Numbered from the stretch's first letter, positions 8,351 through 15,896 are shown. The stretch is DNA of 16,698 nt from Acidobacteriaceae bacterium (GCA_003136335.1 PLEA01000272.1:1-16698), one strand, 5' to 3'. Program-made: numbers and translations. The notes: generated by a model not told the origin, from the sequence alone.

Positions 8351-8397
8351 CAGCCCGCGTCGCGAGTACGAACCTCGCGCGCGGGCTGTTTGTGTTT
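8351..8397 (+). terminator. Strong GC hairpin with T-rich tail, copy B; likely terminator of the lysyl-oxidase-like gene
   Basis: CAGCCCGCG (8351-8359) pairs with CGCGGGCTG (8380-8388), CGCGAG pairs with CTCGCG, with one bulged T and loop TACGAAC; TTTGTGTTT follows. It lies 120 bases after the stop of the forward gene and before the end of the convergent gene. The other strand lacks a T run after the hairpin, so it should act on rightward transcription only. Confidence 0.65.
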
Positions 8398-8463
8398 GCA
8401 GCACACTTAGAGCTTAGAGCCATCGCGACAGCCTGTCACGCGCTAGCGCGTACTGACAAGCTT

Positions 8464-10533
8464 TTACGGCATCGGAATAACCGCTTGAGCTGCGCCAGAG
8501 TAGGCGCTTTCCGTACCGCTTGTATCCACAGCCGTTGTCACGTAATAGTAGGTACTTCCGGATTGAACACTTGAGTCTGTATACAACGTGACAGTTACGC
8601 CGTTCGAAAGCACGCTATAAGGTCCTCCACTTATCGTTCCGCGGTACACTTTGTAATAACTGACGTCGGTTGAGGTTGAGGGTGACCACTTTAAGGAAAC
8701 CAAATGCGGCGCAACGACGGTGACACTTGCGCTGGCTGACTTGGTGCTGTCCGCCTGACTGGTAGCGCTAATAACGTCAGTCTCTACCACTTGCGGTGCT
8801 GTATAGAGTCCCGATTGCGAAATCGTTCCGGTACCTTGTTTGACGGACCAAAGTACAGCCGTGTTGCTGGAGCCTGAAACTATAGCGGCAAACTGTTGTT
8901 GCCATTTCTGAGGCATAGCAACCGCCGTCGGCGAGACACTTACCGAAACCGTTTGTGCAGCTGACACACTCACAGTGGCAGACGCAGATTTTGTGGAGTC
9001 TGCCACGCTCACGGCTTTTATCGCGTAAGTCCCCGCCGCGCTCGGAGCAACGTACAGGCCATTGGTGCTAACAGTGCCGCCAGATGCAGACCAAGTCACG
9101 GCCGTATTGCTAGTCCCCGACACATTGGCAGTAAATTGTTCCTGTGCCCCGGTTGAGAGGCTCGCTGTGCTGGGCGAAAGTAAAATCGACACTTGAGCGG
9201 CCTGCGACACAGTAACAACAGCTGAGGCTGATTTGGTGGAATCTGCAGCGCTCGTAGCAATTACGGTGTAAGTCCCCGCTGTGGATGGTGCGGTGTACAA
9301 ACCACCGCTAGTTATGGTCCCACCTGGCGCAGCCCAAGTCACAGCCGTGTTGCTTGACCCCGACACCGAGGCAGTAAATTGCTGCTGTCCACCAGTGGAG
9401 AGGGTCGCCGTGGTGGGCGAAAGTGAAACCGACACTTGAGTGGCCTGCGACACTAGAGCAACAGCAGAGGACGATTTAGTTGAATCTGCTGCGCTGGTAG
9501 CAGTTACGGTGTACGTCCCCGCTGAGGATGGTGCGGTGTACAAACCGGCGCTGGTTATGGACCCACCTGTCGCAGCCCAAGTCACTGAGGTGTTGCTTGA
9601 GCCCGACACCGAGGCAGTAAATTGCTTCTGTCCCCCAGTGGAGAGGCTCGCTGTGCTAGGCGAAAGTGAAATCGACACTTGAGCGGCCTGCGACACAGTA
9701 ACAACAGCTGAGGCTGATTTGGTGGAATCTGCAGCGCTCGTAGCAATTACGGTGTAAGTTCCTGCCGAGGCTGGTGCCGTGTACAGACCGGCACTGGTGA
9801 TAGTTCCATTTGTGGCTTGCCAAGTTACCGCGGTATTGGTTGTTCCATTGATGGTGGCAGCGAATTGCTTTTGTTGACCAGTCTGCAAGGACGCGGCATT
9901 TGGGGACACAGTCACGGATACGGATGAGGATGTGTTGCTGATGGCAGAACCGAACATGGAGATCACGCAGGTCGACCATCGCGAGCCCGTCTGCCAAGTC
10001 GATGGCAACGAAGTCAAACCTATTTGTTGGCTTGTTTCTGAATAGCAGCTGCCGGTGTTGTCTCGAAATGCAATCTGGCCGTTCAACCCTAGCAACGCAA
10101 CCCAATACCGCCTTCCCAGCGTCACGCCTACCGAGGGAATCGTTACCAAATTCCATTTGCCCGACAAGGGTTGCGAGATCATTACCTGGCTTAGCAGTGT
10201 ATTTGGGTGTCCATAATAATTTGAGTACAGTCCCACCCAGACCGTGGCCGCCCTATTTGAGCCGTCGAGAAACAGTGAAAGAGAATTAATCTGTGCTGTG
10301 GAGGTCGCCGTTACCAGAAATGCTTCTGCTTGTGTACTATTGTCGCCATCGAGCGACGCTTGGAGTTTCTGGGTACCTAGAATAATCTGCTGGGTCTGTC
10401 CAAAAGCAGTTATTGACCAAAAGCATAGGAGGATTATATGCGAAGCGAGCAGGCTTATAGACCTGCCGCGAAAAGTGAGAAGACTGACCATGGGGGAATG
10501 GGCCCTTTCTCGCGCGAATTGTGTTAGTGCCAA
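8464..10533 (-). CDS. Secreted surface protein: unknown N-terminal domain, five Ig-like repeats, C-terminal Fn3
   Basis: 689 residues on the minus strand. The TTG at 10533 has AAAGGA eight bases upstream; a possible later ATG at 10491 has no clear ribosome binding site. A signal peptide with a long basic leader ends near AFG/Q46. Residues about 47-203 form a beta-rich domain (FLVTATSTAQINSLSLFLDG, YWVALLGLNGQIAFRD) that resembles sugar- or surface-binding jelly-roll modules but is not recognised with certainty. Residues 205-610 are five units of about 81 residues (VS.SLSP..ASLSTG..QQF...GLYTAP...GTY...A.S.ADSTKSASA), the bacterial Ig-like pattern common in extracellular adhesins. Residues 611-689 are an Fn3 domain (W.PS, YYKVYRG, TYYYVTTAVD). 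There is no catalytic motif. The likely role is adhesion or matrix building outside the cell. It is convergent with the lysyl-oxidase-like gene. Confidence 0.8.
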   Translation of the reverse strand: MALTQFARERAHSPMVSLLTFRGRSISLLASHIILLCFWSITAFGQTQQIILGTQKLQASLDGDNSTQAEAFLVTATSTAQINSLSLFLDGSNRAATVWVGLYSNYYGHPNTLLSQVMISQPLSGKWNLVTIPSVGVTLGRRYWVALLGLNGQIAFRDNTGSCYSETSQQIGLTSLPSTWQTGSRWSTCVISMFGSAISNTSSSVSVTVSPNAASLQTGQQKQFAATINGTTNTAVTWQATNGTITSAGLYTAPASAGTYTVIATSAADSTKSASAVVTVSQAAQVSISLSPSTASLSTGGQKQFTASVSGSSNTSVTWAATGGSITSAGLYTAPSSAGTYTVTATSAADSTKSSSAVALVSQATQVSVSLSPTTATLSTGGQQQFTASVSGSSNTAVTWAAPGGTITSGGLYTAPSTAGTYTVIATSAADSTKSASAVVTVSQAAQVSILLSPSTASLSTGAQEQFTANVSGTSNTAVTWSASGGTVSTNGLYVAPSAAGTYAIKAVSVADSTKSASATVSVSAAQTVSVSVSPTAVAMPQKWQQQFAAIVSGSSNTAVLWSVKQGTGTISQSGLYTAPQVVETDVISATSQADSTKSASASVTVVAPHLVSLKWSPSTSTDVSYYKVYRGTISGGPYSVLSNGVTVTLYTDSSVQSGSTYYYVTTAVDTSGTESAYSGAAQAVIPMP
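8704..9921 (-). repeat. Five tandem 243-base coding repeats (Ig-like array)
   Basis: Each unit encodes about 81 residues. Units 1-3 are very similar at DNA level; segments 9185-9273 and 9671-9759 are identical over 89 bases and exactly two units (486 bases) apart. Units 4 and 5 are more diverged. The pattern fits unequal recombination or gene conversion within the array. Confidence 0.8.
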
Positions 10534-11069
10534 AAGATCATCATTCCTTTATCGCACACCATACGGAAGCAGAGTAGACACCTTGGTACACAGCAGAAAC
10601 ACAGATGGGCGTGGCCAAGAGGACAATGCCGTGCGACGAAGAAGGTGGTATTAAAGCCGCCTAAGAAACAGGATGAAAATGAAAGGTCACGATGAAGGGC
10701 AGACCTGGATGAAGGCGAAGTGCTCCCGACTTTTCCGGGATCATCGATGGCTCGGCCGGCTGACCTCTGTATCAAACACCTGCCTGCCGCACCCGTTGGC
10801 ACACCATGGCGGCCGTCAGGGCAGACAAAAACAGCCCGGCCGTGGGCGATTGTCCACGCGCCGCAAGTGCCCGATCGCTCACGGCAGCACTTGGAAGAGC
10901 GCGACCATCCCCCAAATGGTGCTCGCTGACGAGGATCACCGAGGTTCCGTCGAGCGGGCCTGGCTTTCACGTCGTTGTTTAGGGTGAGCTAGATACGACT
11001 ATGGTATAATGACTATGGTCTTAGGAGCTCTTGTAGGAGACGAATGGCGGCAGGTTCCTAAAGTGCATT
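10534..11069. other. Long intergenic stretch with no recognisable gene
   Basis: Several open frames of 70-148 codons cross this stretch on both strands, but none has a recognisable domain, plausible composition or ribosome binding site. The short direct repeat GACTATGGT occurs twice around a TATAAT (about 10997-11019), without a matching -35. It may be further decayed coding DNA that can no longer be identified. Confidence 0.4.
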
Positions 11070-11194
11070 GCCTTGCCGTGATGGATGCTCCCGGCGAAGA
11101 CGGCTGGCAGAATCAGGAGGTCCTGGATGCGGCCTATCGCAGCTTGGAGAGTGGAAAGGCCGAAACAGTACCGCTTGTCGAGAAGAAACGCTAG
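11070..11194 (+). pseudogene. Gfo/Idh/MocA oxidoreductase, copy 3: C-terminal tail only
   Basis: The frame reads GEDGWQNQEVLDAAYRSLESGKAETVPLVEKKR and ends at the TAG at 11192-11194. The 38 bases at 11102-11139 are identical to 4258-4295 in copy 2, and the similarity runs on, with differences, to the stop. Nothing of the enzyme's nucleotide-binding or catalytic parts is present. An upstream ATG at 11009 keeps the frame open but adds no family sequence. Confidence 0.8.
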
Positions 11195-11283
11195 GACACG
11201 GTAGAGACGAACACGATTACCAAAGAGAGACGTGCGCCGGAGATCACCTGCCCGCAGAAAGCTATTGCCGCAAGCTGCGTGGA

Positions 11284-11440
11284 ATGATTGCCAGGCGGTA
11301 GTTCTCGGTTCAGGAACAGAGACAGCTCGCGCTCATCGCTGACGTGGAAGAATGTGACGGTTTCTTCCGCTGCTGGACGCGAAAGAGAAGCATACATCAA
11401 AGCCAAGGATCTGGCCGCGGAATTCACCAGATTGGGACGC
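11284..11440 (+). pseudogene. Relic of a Sfp-type 4'-phosphopantetheinyl transferase
   Basis: Frame 1 from 11284 reads MIARR, a TAG stop (11299-11301), then FSVQEQRQLALIADVEECDG and FFRCWTRK. One extra base at about 11386 moves the continuation EAYIKAKDLA to the next frame. 'F...E...L', 'FFRCWTRKEAYIKAK' and the spacing match the core of Sfp-type transferases, where the W..KEA..K signature contributes the magnesium-binding Glu and the coenzyme A-binding Lys. The family attaches phosphopantetheine to carrier proteins in polyketide, nonribosomal peptide or fatty acid synthesis. Here only about 50 codons of the roughly 220 expected survive, with a nonsense codon and a frameshift. No carrier-protein gene is nearby. 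Confidence 0.65.
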
Positions 11441-11694
11441 TTCCTGTCCTGCGCGATCGTCAGAGTTACGACCAGCGATGCATTTCAGTGTGGCATTGTG
11501 TGCACAGCGTGATGAGGGTCAACTCGGAATCTTCGCCGCACTGGCTGCGAAAATGCTTGTGGTGGACTTCCAAGCTCGCCAACGTGCCGCACGATTGACA
11601 TCGCTAGCCATCGCGACGGCAGCACCGCGCTGCCGGAGATTCTCGGTACGACACCGGATCCAGTGCAAGCGCACGGCCTTCAGGCCAATCGAGC
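11441..11694. other. No recognisable gene between the transferase relic and the decayed module
   Basis: Short open frames only; none gives a family I can name. The two flanking relics suggest that this too is decayed coding DNA. Confidence 0.35.
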
Positions 11695-12392
11695 TCATGA
11701 AGCCTTCTCACTCACGCCGCCAAGAAATGCTTTCCTCTGCTCTCCGGGTAGAAACTTGAAAAATCTTGTCATCGAGAACAGCAGCGTATCCGGATCTCCG
11801 TTGTCCAGGTTGGCTCCGGCTAGAAAGTCCGCGTAGATCATTTCCAAGCAGTAGCTTTGGGATCGGTCGCTTTCCAGCATCAGAGCAGCCGTTTTGATCG
11901 CGTTCTCCATGACCGGCATCTGGCTCTGGTACAGTTTGAAGTAGATAATTTCCCACGATTCCGTCGCCTTCCCGTCAGTTCCTTCTCAACTCCCTTCTTG
12001 AATTCCTCCTCCGTCATCTGACGGGCTTTGTGACAACCAAGTTGCACAATCGAAGTGCTGCTTGTCCCGCCTCGCCAGCTTGGCTAGTTCCATTCCCTTC
12101 GCCCATCCCACTTCCTTCAGTTGCTTTCTCGCCTGCGGTGGCAGGTGTTCGTGGATCGACATCAGGTAGTACGCCTTCCTCCTCGATTCCGAAAAACGCC
12201 TTTCCAGAAATTCGTCGAAACAGTTCAAACTCTCCAGGCGCCAGTACTGTCCCGCCCGCACCCCCCACAGATGGCGCTCCGTTCGACGAACTTGGTGTCG
12301 CGCTCCGTTTCCTTCCGCGGCTCCCAGGCCAGAATCTCGTCAATCTTGCCAAGAACGAATACGGCGCGGCGACGATTAAACTTCGGCGGCAT
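11695..12392 (-). pseudogene. Decayed conserved protein of unknown function, partner of the nuclease relic
   Basis: Three minus-strand frames join into one protein of about 230 residues. It opens with MPPKFNRRRAVFVLGKIDEI (ATG at 12392), continues in a second frame from about 12285 (RAGQYWRLESLNCFDEFLER, then AYYLMSIHEHLPPQARKQLK, then LAKLARRDKQHFDCATW), in a third near 12030 (HKARQMTEEEFKKGVEKEL) and in a fourth from about 11972 (WEIIYFKLYQSQMPV, then CLEMIYADFLAG, then FFKFLPGEQRKAFL) to the TGA at 11695-11697. Composition is helical and charged, with a basic start; no catalytic motif stands out. The long runs of sensible protein sequence in each frame show an originally intact gene with at least three later indels. 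I do not recognise the family. It starts 11 bases after the stop of the nuclease relic, so the two were probably one operon. Confidence 0.65.
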
Positions 12393-12402
12393 GGGCGGAT
12401 TT

Positions 12403-12737
12403 CTAGTAACTAAGCTCGTCAAGCCAATCAAGACTATCTGCTCCTGGACGTCGCACCACAGCGGCGTCGATCATTTCCTGCTTTCCAAAACAGAGGCCTA
12501 CATACGGACAGCTGCTGCAGGGGTTTGGGGAAAGCGGATGCCACTGTGCGGCAGGAAGTCCGCCGACTCGATTCGGCGGATTGTGCCTTCCACCAGTCGA
12601 CTGAATTCCTCGCGCTGCTCGTCAGTGATGGTAGTGTGCAGGTACTGAACCTCGACCAGCCGTTTGCGGACGAACACGACCTGGGCGACCTTCGCAGTTC
12701 CACTCATCCAGGAGTAGCAGACGAGTTGGGGATCCAG
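12403..12737 (-). pseudogene. C-terminal part of a PD-(D/E)XK-type nuclease with a Cys cluster, frameshifted
   Basis: On the minus strand, from about 12737, the frame reads LDPQLVCYSWMSGTAKVAQV, then FVRKRLVEVQYLHTTITDEQ and FLPHSGIRFPQ. One base is missing near 12522, and the sequence continues in another frame as PCSSCPYVGLCFGKQEMID and LDWLDELSY to the TAG at 12403-12405. The closing C-x2-C-x5-C, after a 'Q.....YRKRLVEVQ' type segment, is the arrangement of PD-(D/E)XK nucleases of the Cas4/RecB-like branch, where the cysteines can hold an iron-sulfur cluster. The N-terminal half with most of the catalytic acids is absent: upstream there is an in-frame stop and then unrelated sequence. The closest functional class is inferred from pattern memory, not a search. 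Confidence 0.6.
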
Positions 12738-12942
12738 TACGCGTCTCTAGCCGGTAACGCAAGCAATGAGGAAAAGCTTGCTGCTGGTTTACAAGACATC
12801 GTGGTGATTTGTACCTGCTGCAACTTCTGCGCGAAAGAGTGTTTTAACACGAAAGGCTCAGGCACGTAGCTGGCGTTGAGCCTGCTGGCCTATAATGGGA
12901 TATTCATGGCGGAGTCTAGGTTTGCCGATAGGGATTGAGAAC

Positions 12943-13095
12943 TGGTACTGACCAGCTGCAGCAACGGCTGGTGAAGACCAGAGGACGGCTGGTGAAGCAT
13001 GCGCGTTACTACTGGCTTCCCTGACGGAAGGACATCTGAACCGGCAGCTCTTTGGGAGCATGTTGCGGCGGATTGTGTGGACTGCCGTTGCCAGC
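12943..13095 (+). mobile_element. Remnant of an IS transposase C terminus (probably IS1380-like)
   Basis: Bases 12956-13018 read LQQRLVKTRGRLVKHARYYW, and after a further frame change TEGHLNRQLFGSMLRRI follows to about 13075. The preceding TGG and the residues L-T-S need another single-base shift. This is the C-terminal pattern (Q..LVK..GR..KHARYYWLLL.E.HL.R.LFG.ML.RI) of DDE transposases, which I associate with the IS1380 group; the family name is less certain than the transposase call. No terminal inverted repeats or target duplication could be found, and at least two indels show it is dead. It marks past mobile-element activity beside the decayed block. Confidence 0.55.
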
Positions 13096-13226
13096 GGGCC
13101 CGCCGAGTTTGCGTGGTTAAAATAAATTCGCCCAGAAAGGAAGCAAGAAACGGAGCGGTGTCCGAGATATCGGCCGCAAGGAGCGTTCAGATTCGGGTTC
13201 CGAACCGATTTCCCGAAAGTGAGCAA

Positions 13227-13255
13227 TTGTGAACAGACCTCGCGCGGCCCACAAT
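13227..13255 (+). promoter_or_regulatory. Candidate promoter for the GH16 gene
   Basis: TTGTGA (13227-13232) and CACAAT (13250-13255) are 17 bases apart, about 130 bases before the GTG start. Each matches four of six consensus bases, so this is weak. The rest of 13096-13386 shows no gene. Confidence 0.25.
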
Positions 13256-13386
13256 AGCTAAATCGTTTACCCAAACTGGAGACTGTGCGTGTACCGTCGG
13301 CCAGTCGGAGACCCAAAATGGAGATCCCGATTAAGCTGGGTCGAACCAAAGACTAAGGACTAACGAACAAATCGTAGGAGTGCGCC

Positions 13387-15465
13387 GTGAAGTGTTCCTC
13401 CCCCCTCTCCCTGACGCTGAGAACATTGGGCATCGTCTTCACGCTTGTTCTGGCGGCGGCAACCGCCCAAGCCCAAAGCGTAACCTTCTGGCCTGCCACT
13501 ACAGTGCCTTCGGTCCCAGATTCTGGGCCTGACAACGCTGTAGAACTTGGAATGCAGTTTAGCTGCAGCCAAGCAGGCACGGTTACTGGACTACAGTTCT
13601 ACAAGGCCGCAACTAATACTGGTACCCACACGGGCCACTTATGGTCGTCAGCCGGTGTGAGCCTTGCAAGTGTAACCTTCACCGGTGAAACGGCTTCTGG
13701 GTGGCAGCAAGCCAATTTTGCGACTCCAGTTGTCATCACGGCCGGGACCACTTATACGATCAGTTACTACACGACTGTGGGGCACTATTCAGATACACAG
13801 GAGTTCTTCAGCGCCGCATTGAGCGTTCCACCACTGTCCGCTCCGGTCAATGCAGGTGTCTATGTATATGGCTCCCGTTCCAGTTACCCCTCCAGTGTAT
13901 GGGAAGCCTCGAACTATTGGCTACAACCAATAGTTAACACGGGGCCACTGCCTCCAGTAGCGCTCTCCTCTGTAAGCGTGAGCCCTACTTCGGTAGTAGG
14001 CGGCAACTCGTCAACAGGAACCGTAACTCTGACCAGTGCGGCTCCAGCTAGTGGAATCGTTGTAAGTCTGTCGAGCACAAACTCCACCGTTCCAGGAAAT
14101 GTAACTGTAATGGGGGGAGCGACTACTGCTACGTTTACGGTGTCCACATCGGCGGTCGCAAGTACGACCTCGGCAGTGATTACTGCTTCTTACAATGGCG
14201 TCAACGAGACGGCAACGCTCACCGAAACAGTAGTACCTGTGATCGCTGTCACCATTTCGCCGCAGTCCGTGACGCTCGCTGAAGGCGGCAGACAGACGTT
14301 CGCGGCTACCGTAACGGGTACGAATACCACCACGGTTACGTGGTCGGCGACTGGCGGTAGCATCAACTCCAGGGGTTCATATACCGCACCTACGACCCCA
14401 GGGAATTACATCGTAAAAGCTACGAGCAACGCAAACACTGCAGTGTCGGCATCAGCCACAGTTACGGTAACGGCTCCAGTGGTTACCGTCACCATTTCGC
14501 CGACGACGGTTTCACTGGTTGTGGATACCACACAGCAGTTCAAAGCTACGGTCACTGGCACGTCTACGACCACTGTAACTTGGTTGGCAACCGGTGGAAC
14601 GGTCTCCTCGAGTGGCGACTACACCGCACCGAGTACGACCGGTACCTACACCCTCACGGCGACGAGTACGGCGAACACCGCTGTGTCGGCTTCAGCAACG
14701 GTCACAGTGACGGCACAGCCGACCGCCAACGTAATCTTCTATGACGATTTCGCCGGAACCACGCTAAGCTCGGCTTGGACTGTCATTTCCCGGCACGGGG
14801 AGTACTCACAAGATGAAACCGAGTGCAATGTCCCGCAGATGGTCACCGTTGACAACGGTCTGACTATCACTACGGAAGCACAGAGTGCGACTTGTGGAGA
14901 CTACTTCACCGCACCAAGTTCGTGGCCTTACATCACTGGAGACATCCAGTGGGCTACTTTCAACTTCACTTACGGAACGGTTGAGATCGAAGCAAAGTTC
15001 CCGCCTGTGGACACAAGTTTGTGGCCCGCCACTTGGATGCTCAGCACCAACTGTCAGTACACGAACCCGCTCACTGGAGCGACCGGTATAACCATCGATG
15101 GGTACAAGTGTCCCGACATCGGTCAATCCGGATACCACGAAATAGACATGACGGAGTGTTACACTTCTAGTGGGTGGTGTCAGTTCCACGTCGCTAACCC
15201 TGGTTTCGGTATCGGTAATGGGTGTGACATCTCAGGCGGGCCTTATATCGTCGACACCAACTGGCATCTGTTCGCAACCGTGTGGAACGCTTCGAGCATC
15301 TCGCAGTACATGGATGGCAATCTCGTGACTACTTGCAATCAGACGATCAGCAGCCCTATGTTCCTGATCATCCAGACCCAGACGGGTGGTGTTGGTGGTA
15401 GGCCAAACAGTGCGTATCTACCAGCTACGTTGCAGGTTAGTTACGTGAGAGTGACTCAACCGTAG
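13387..15465 (+). CDS. Secreted GH16 glycoside hydrolase with DUF4082 and Ig-like domains
   Basis: 692 residues from GTG 13387, with AGGAG at 13376-13380. A signal peptide (about 1-29, AQA/Q) is followed by a DUF4082 domain at about 32-190 (LQFYKAATNTGTHTGHLWSS, GWQQANFATPVVITAGTTY, NYWLQPI), one Ig-like domain at about 196-285 and two more related units at about 286-366 and 367-446, each with a TYTL/NYIV core. The C-terminal 245 residues are family 16: DDFAGTTLSSAW opens the sandwich and EIDMTE at 585-590 supplies the nucleophile Glu585, assisting Asp587 and acid/base Glu590. GH16 enzymes cut beta-1,3/1,4 glucans, galactans or related chains with retention. Several Cys pairs in the catalytic part suggest disulfides in an exported protein. 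The actual substrate cannot be read from the sequence. It stands alone as a gene, with an exosortase gene convergent 430 bases downstream. Confidence 0.9.
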   Translation: MKCSSPLSLTLRTLGIVFTLVLAAATAQAQSVTFWPATTVPSVPDSGPDNAVELGMQFSCSQAGTVTGLQFYKAATNTGTHTGHLWSSAGVSLASVTFTGETASGWQQANFATPVVITAGTTYTISYYTTVGHYSDTQEFFSAALSVPPLSAPVNAGVYVYGSRSSYPSSVWEASNYWLQPIVNTGPLPPVALSSVSVSPTSVVGGNSSTGTVTLTSAAPASGIVVSLSSTNSTVPGNVTVMGGATTATFTVSTSAVASTTSAVITASYNGVNETATLTETVVPVIAVTISPQSVTLAEGGRQTFAATVTGTNTTTVTWSATGGSINSRGSYTAPTTPGNYIVKATSNANTAVSASATVTVTAPVVTVTISPTTVSLVVDTTQQFKATVTGTSTTTVTWLATGGTVSSSGDYTAPSTTGTYTLTATSTANTAVSASATVTVTAQPTANVIFYDDFAGTTLSSAWTVISRHGEYSQDETECNVPQMVTVDNGLTITTEAQSATCGDYFTAPSSWPYITGDIQWATFNFTYGTVEIEAKFPPVDTSLWPATWMLSTNCQYTNPLTGATGITIDGYKCPDIGQSGYHEIDMTECYTSSGWCQFHVANPGFGIGNGCDISGGPYIVDTNWHLFATVWNASSISQYMDGNLVTTCNQTISSPMFLIIQTQTGGVGGRPNSAYLPATLQVSYVRVTQP

Positions 15466-15896
15466 TAAAGGAGAGAAACATGAGGGTTCTCCCAGGTCCG
15501 CAGCTGGCGTAGTCGACCCTCAAAAACACAAAGCCGAGCGACATGCGCAATGACGGATGGCTTTTCTTCGTTGCGCAAAGCTAGCTAGGCACGTGCCAAA
15601 ATCCGTATCTGCAGAGATTAGGATTCGATTTTCTTTCTGCGGCGCGTTCGAAAAGTTCAAGACCCGTCGCCTTCTGCATATTGTAGTCGCGGAAAGTCGC
15701 GGATATGAATCGCGTTTTGGCCTGCGGATCGCAAGCCATCCGCAATCAAAGGTGACAAAGAGTTGTCAATCAGGAACGTCACGAACCACCAACAACGGGA
15801 AGTTCTCGCTCGCGGACAGCCTCAGCCGCTCGCTGTTGACTGCGCTGGCGAACACGGCTTCTAAGCTTCTAAGAAGGGTGTTGAAGGTTGCGTAGC
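15466..15896 (+). other. Intergenic stretch with a perfect ribosome binding site before a 10-residue ORF
   Basis: Immediately after the GH16 stop, AAAGGAGA (15467-15474) precedes ATG 15480, but the frame (MRVLPGPQLA) stops at 15510-15512. Further on there is a 7-base inverted repeat TGCGGAT...ATCCGCA (15723-15744) without a T run. An open frame of 112 codons at 15557-15895 has no recognisable domain or ribosome binding site and is not called. The mini-ORF may be what is left of a lost downstream gene, or a leader. Confidence 0.4.

Noticed and set aside
8704..9921. Regularly spaced repeats that could suggest a CRISPR or satellite array
   Set aside because: The 243-base period is in frame and encodes Ig-like domains; there are no short repeats with unique spacers.
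10524..10970. Minus-strand open frame of 148 codons
   Set aside because: Composition rich in Cys, Arg and His, no recognisable domain, no ribosome binding site; probably chance.
10997..11019. TATAAT flanked by a repeated GACTATGGT, as a promoter
   Set aside because: No -35 element at a usable distance and only a pseudogene tail downstream.
11470..11694. Possible relic of a tyrosine autokinase or acyltransferase
   Set aside because: A few suggestive residues (LVVDFQARQ) only; no motif could be aligned in any consistent frame.
12030..12413. Forward open frame of 127 codons rich in Pro and Ser
   Set aside because: It is the antisense shadow of the minus-strand partner-protein relic, which carries the sensible protein sequence.
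508..13095. All frameshifts being sequencing or assembly errors
   Set aside because: Four ORFs of 362-1124 codons in the same window are uninterrupted, while the relics also show truncations, nonsense codons and missing domains, so real decay is the better explanation. Read data would settle it.
15557..15895. Forward open frame of 112 codons after the GH16 gene
   Set aside because: No domain, signal peptide or ribosome binding site, and Ser/Arg-rich composition typical of chance frames in GC-rich DNA.
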